A DNA stretch of 5,173 nucleotides from Deltaproteobacteria bacterium. GTDB taxonomy: Bacteria > Myxococcota_A > UBA9160 > JAFDET01. Positions 4,875 to 5,173 of this stretch are shown in pieces. Numbering within the stretch: position 1 is the stretch's first letter; the number at the start of each line of letters is the position of its first letter. The notes beneath the pieces were generated by a model. The model did not search any database, was not told the origin of the DNA, and saw only the letters and a program-made list of their open reading frames with translations. The position numbers and the translations under genes are program-made. The stretch is taken from assembly GCA_019310195.1 (NCBI GenBank), contig JAFDET010000257.1, forward strand, positions 1 through 5,173, written 5' to 3'.

Positions 4875-5173
4875 ATGGGGCGCTACCGCGCGGCGCTGCC
4901 GCAGCTGGACGGGGACGTGTTTCTCACGGACGGGGGGATCGAGACCACCCTGGTCTTCCATGATGGGCGAGAGCTTCCCGGCTTTGCCGTGTTTCCCCTG
5001 CTGGAGGACGAGGCGGGCCGTGAGCGGCTGCGGCGCTACTTCGACACCTAGTTCGCCTGTGCCCTCGAGCACGGGGTGGGCTTCGTGCTGGAGAGCGTCA
5101 CCTGGCGGGCGAACGCGGACTGGGGCCACAAGCTCGGCTACTCCGCGACGGCTCTGAGCGAGGCCAACCGCCG
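4875..5173 (+). pseudogene. Homocysteine S-methyltransferase family protein, N-terminal part with in-frame TAG
   Basis: From ATG 4875 the protein reads MGRYRAALPQ, then VFLTDGGIETTLVFHDG, the N-terminal signature of the S-methyltransferase (TIM-barrel) family that moves a methyl group from donors such as S-methylmethionine or betaine to homocysteine to make methionine. Codon 59 (5049-5051) is TAG after RRYFDT. In the same frame the sequence goes on with FACALEHGVGFVLES, then VTWRANADWGHKLGY, which is the next conserved block of this family, and it stays open to the window edge. So 58 codons, one stop and 40 codons are visible. The position is usually aromatic (Tyr), so a single change TAC or TAT to TAG explains it. 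The C-terminal zinc-binding cysteines of the family lie outside the window. The gene is divergent from the ABC operon and has a strong ribosome binding site. If the TAG is a sequencing error, this is an ordinary intact gene start. Confidence 0.82.
5049..5051 (+). other. In-frame amber codon in the methyltransferase
   Basis: TAG interrupts an otherwise continuous family reading frame without any frameshift. TAG is the terminal stop of at least three neighbouring genes (217-219, 408-410, 2872-2874), so a general reassignment of TAG is unlikely. Confidence 0.85.

Noticed and set aside
5049..5051. Pyrrolysine or other sense reading of TAG
   Set aside because: Neighbouring genes end with TAG, one of them with two in a row, and the position is aromatic in the family; a point mutation or error is simpler.
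1..5173. CRISPR array, tRNA, rRNA, insertion sequence or phage genes
   Set aside because: No spaced direct repeats, tRNA-like cloverleaf, terminal repeats or transposase, integrase or phage motifs were found.

Overview
This is a GC-rich (about two thirds G+C) stretch of bacterial chromosome, most likely from a Gram-negative organism. The main evidence is a membrane-anchored HlyD/MacA-type periplasmic adaptor encoded together with MacB/FtsX-type permeases, which belongs to a two-membrane cell. The species cannot be told from the window.

Layout. (1) Bases 1-219, plus strand: the C-terminal end of a Na+/Ca2+ exchanger-type (CaCA family) membrane protein. (2) Bases 220-407: a convergent intergenic region with overlapping hairpins and a perfect 14-bp palindrome. 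(3) Bases 4724 down to 408, minus strand: a tight four-gene operon in the order adaptor (388 aa), ABC ATPase (225 aa), permease 1 (418 aa), permease 2. Neighbouring genes are 8 nt apart or overlap by 8 nt and 1 nt. Together they would form a MacAB-like tripartite export system in which ATPase and permease are separate proteins and there are two different permeases. No outer-membrane channel gene is visible. (4) Bases 4725-4874: a divergent intergenic region full of dyads and alternative RNA pairings. (5) Bases 4875 to the end, plus strand: the N-terminal part of a homocysteine S-methyltransferase-family protein with a strong Shine-Dalgarno sequence.

Two of the genes are damaged in this sequence. 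Permease 2 has lost about 41 nt, exactly where the conserved cytoplasmic coupling segment between TM2 and TM3 should be, and its last 83 residues lie in another frame. The methyltransferase has an in-frame TAG at codon 59, with clearly family-like protein continuing in the same frame on both sides. Each could be a real mutation or a sequence or assembly error. TAG also ends the exchanger, the ATPase and permease 2, which argues against TAG being a sense codon here.

The most interesting non-coding signals are two. The first is the leader of the methyltransferase gene. It can form a long two-stem hairpin, and a further stem pairs with most of the Shine-Dalgarno sequence; an upstream GGAG and a second GCTGCGG offer alternative pairings, as in a riboswitch expression platform. 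The second is a perfect 10-bp inverted repeat that buries the start of permease 1 at the end of the ATPase gene, suggesting obligatory translational coupling.
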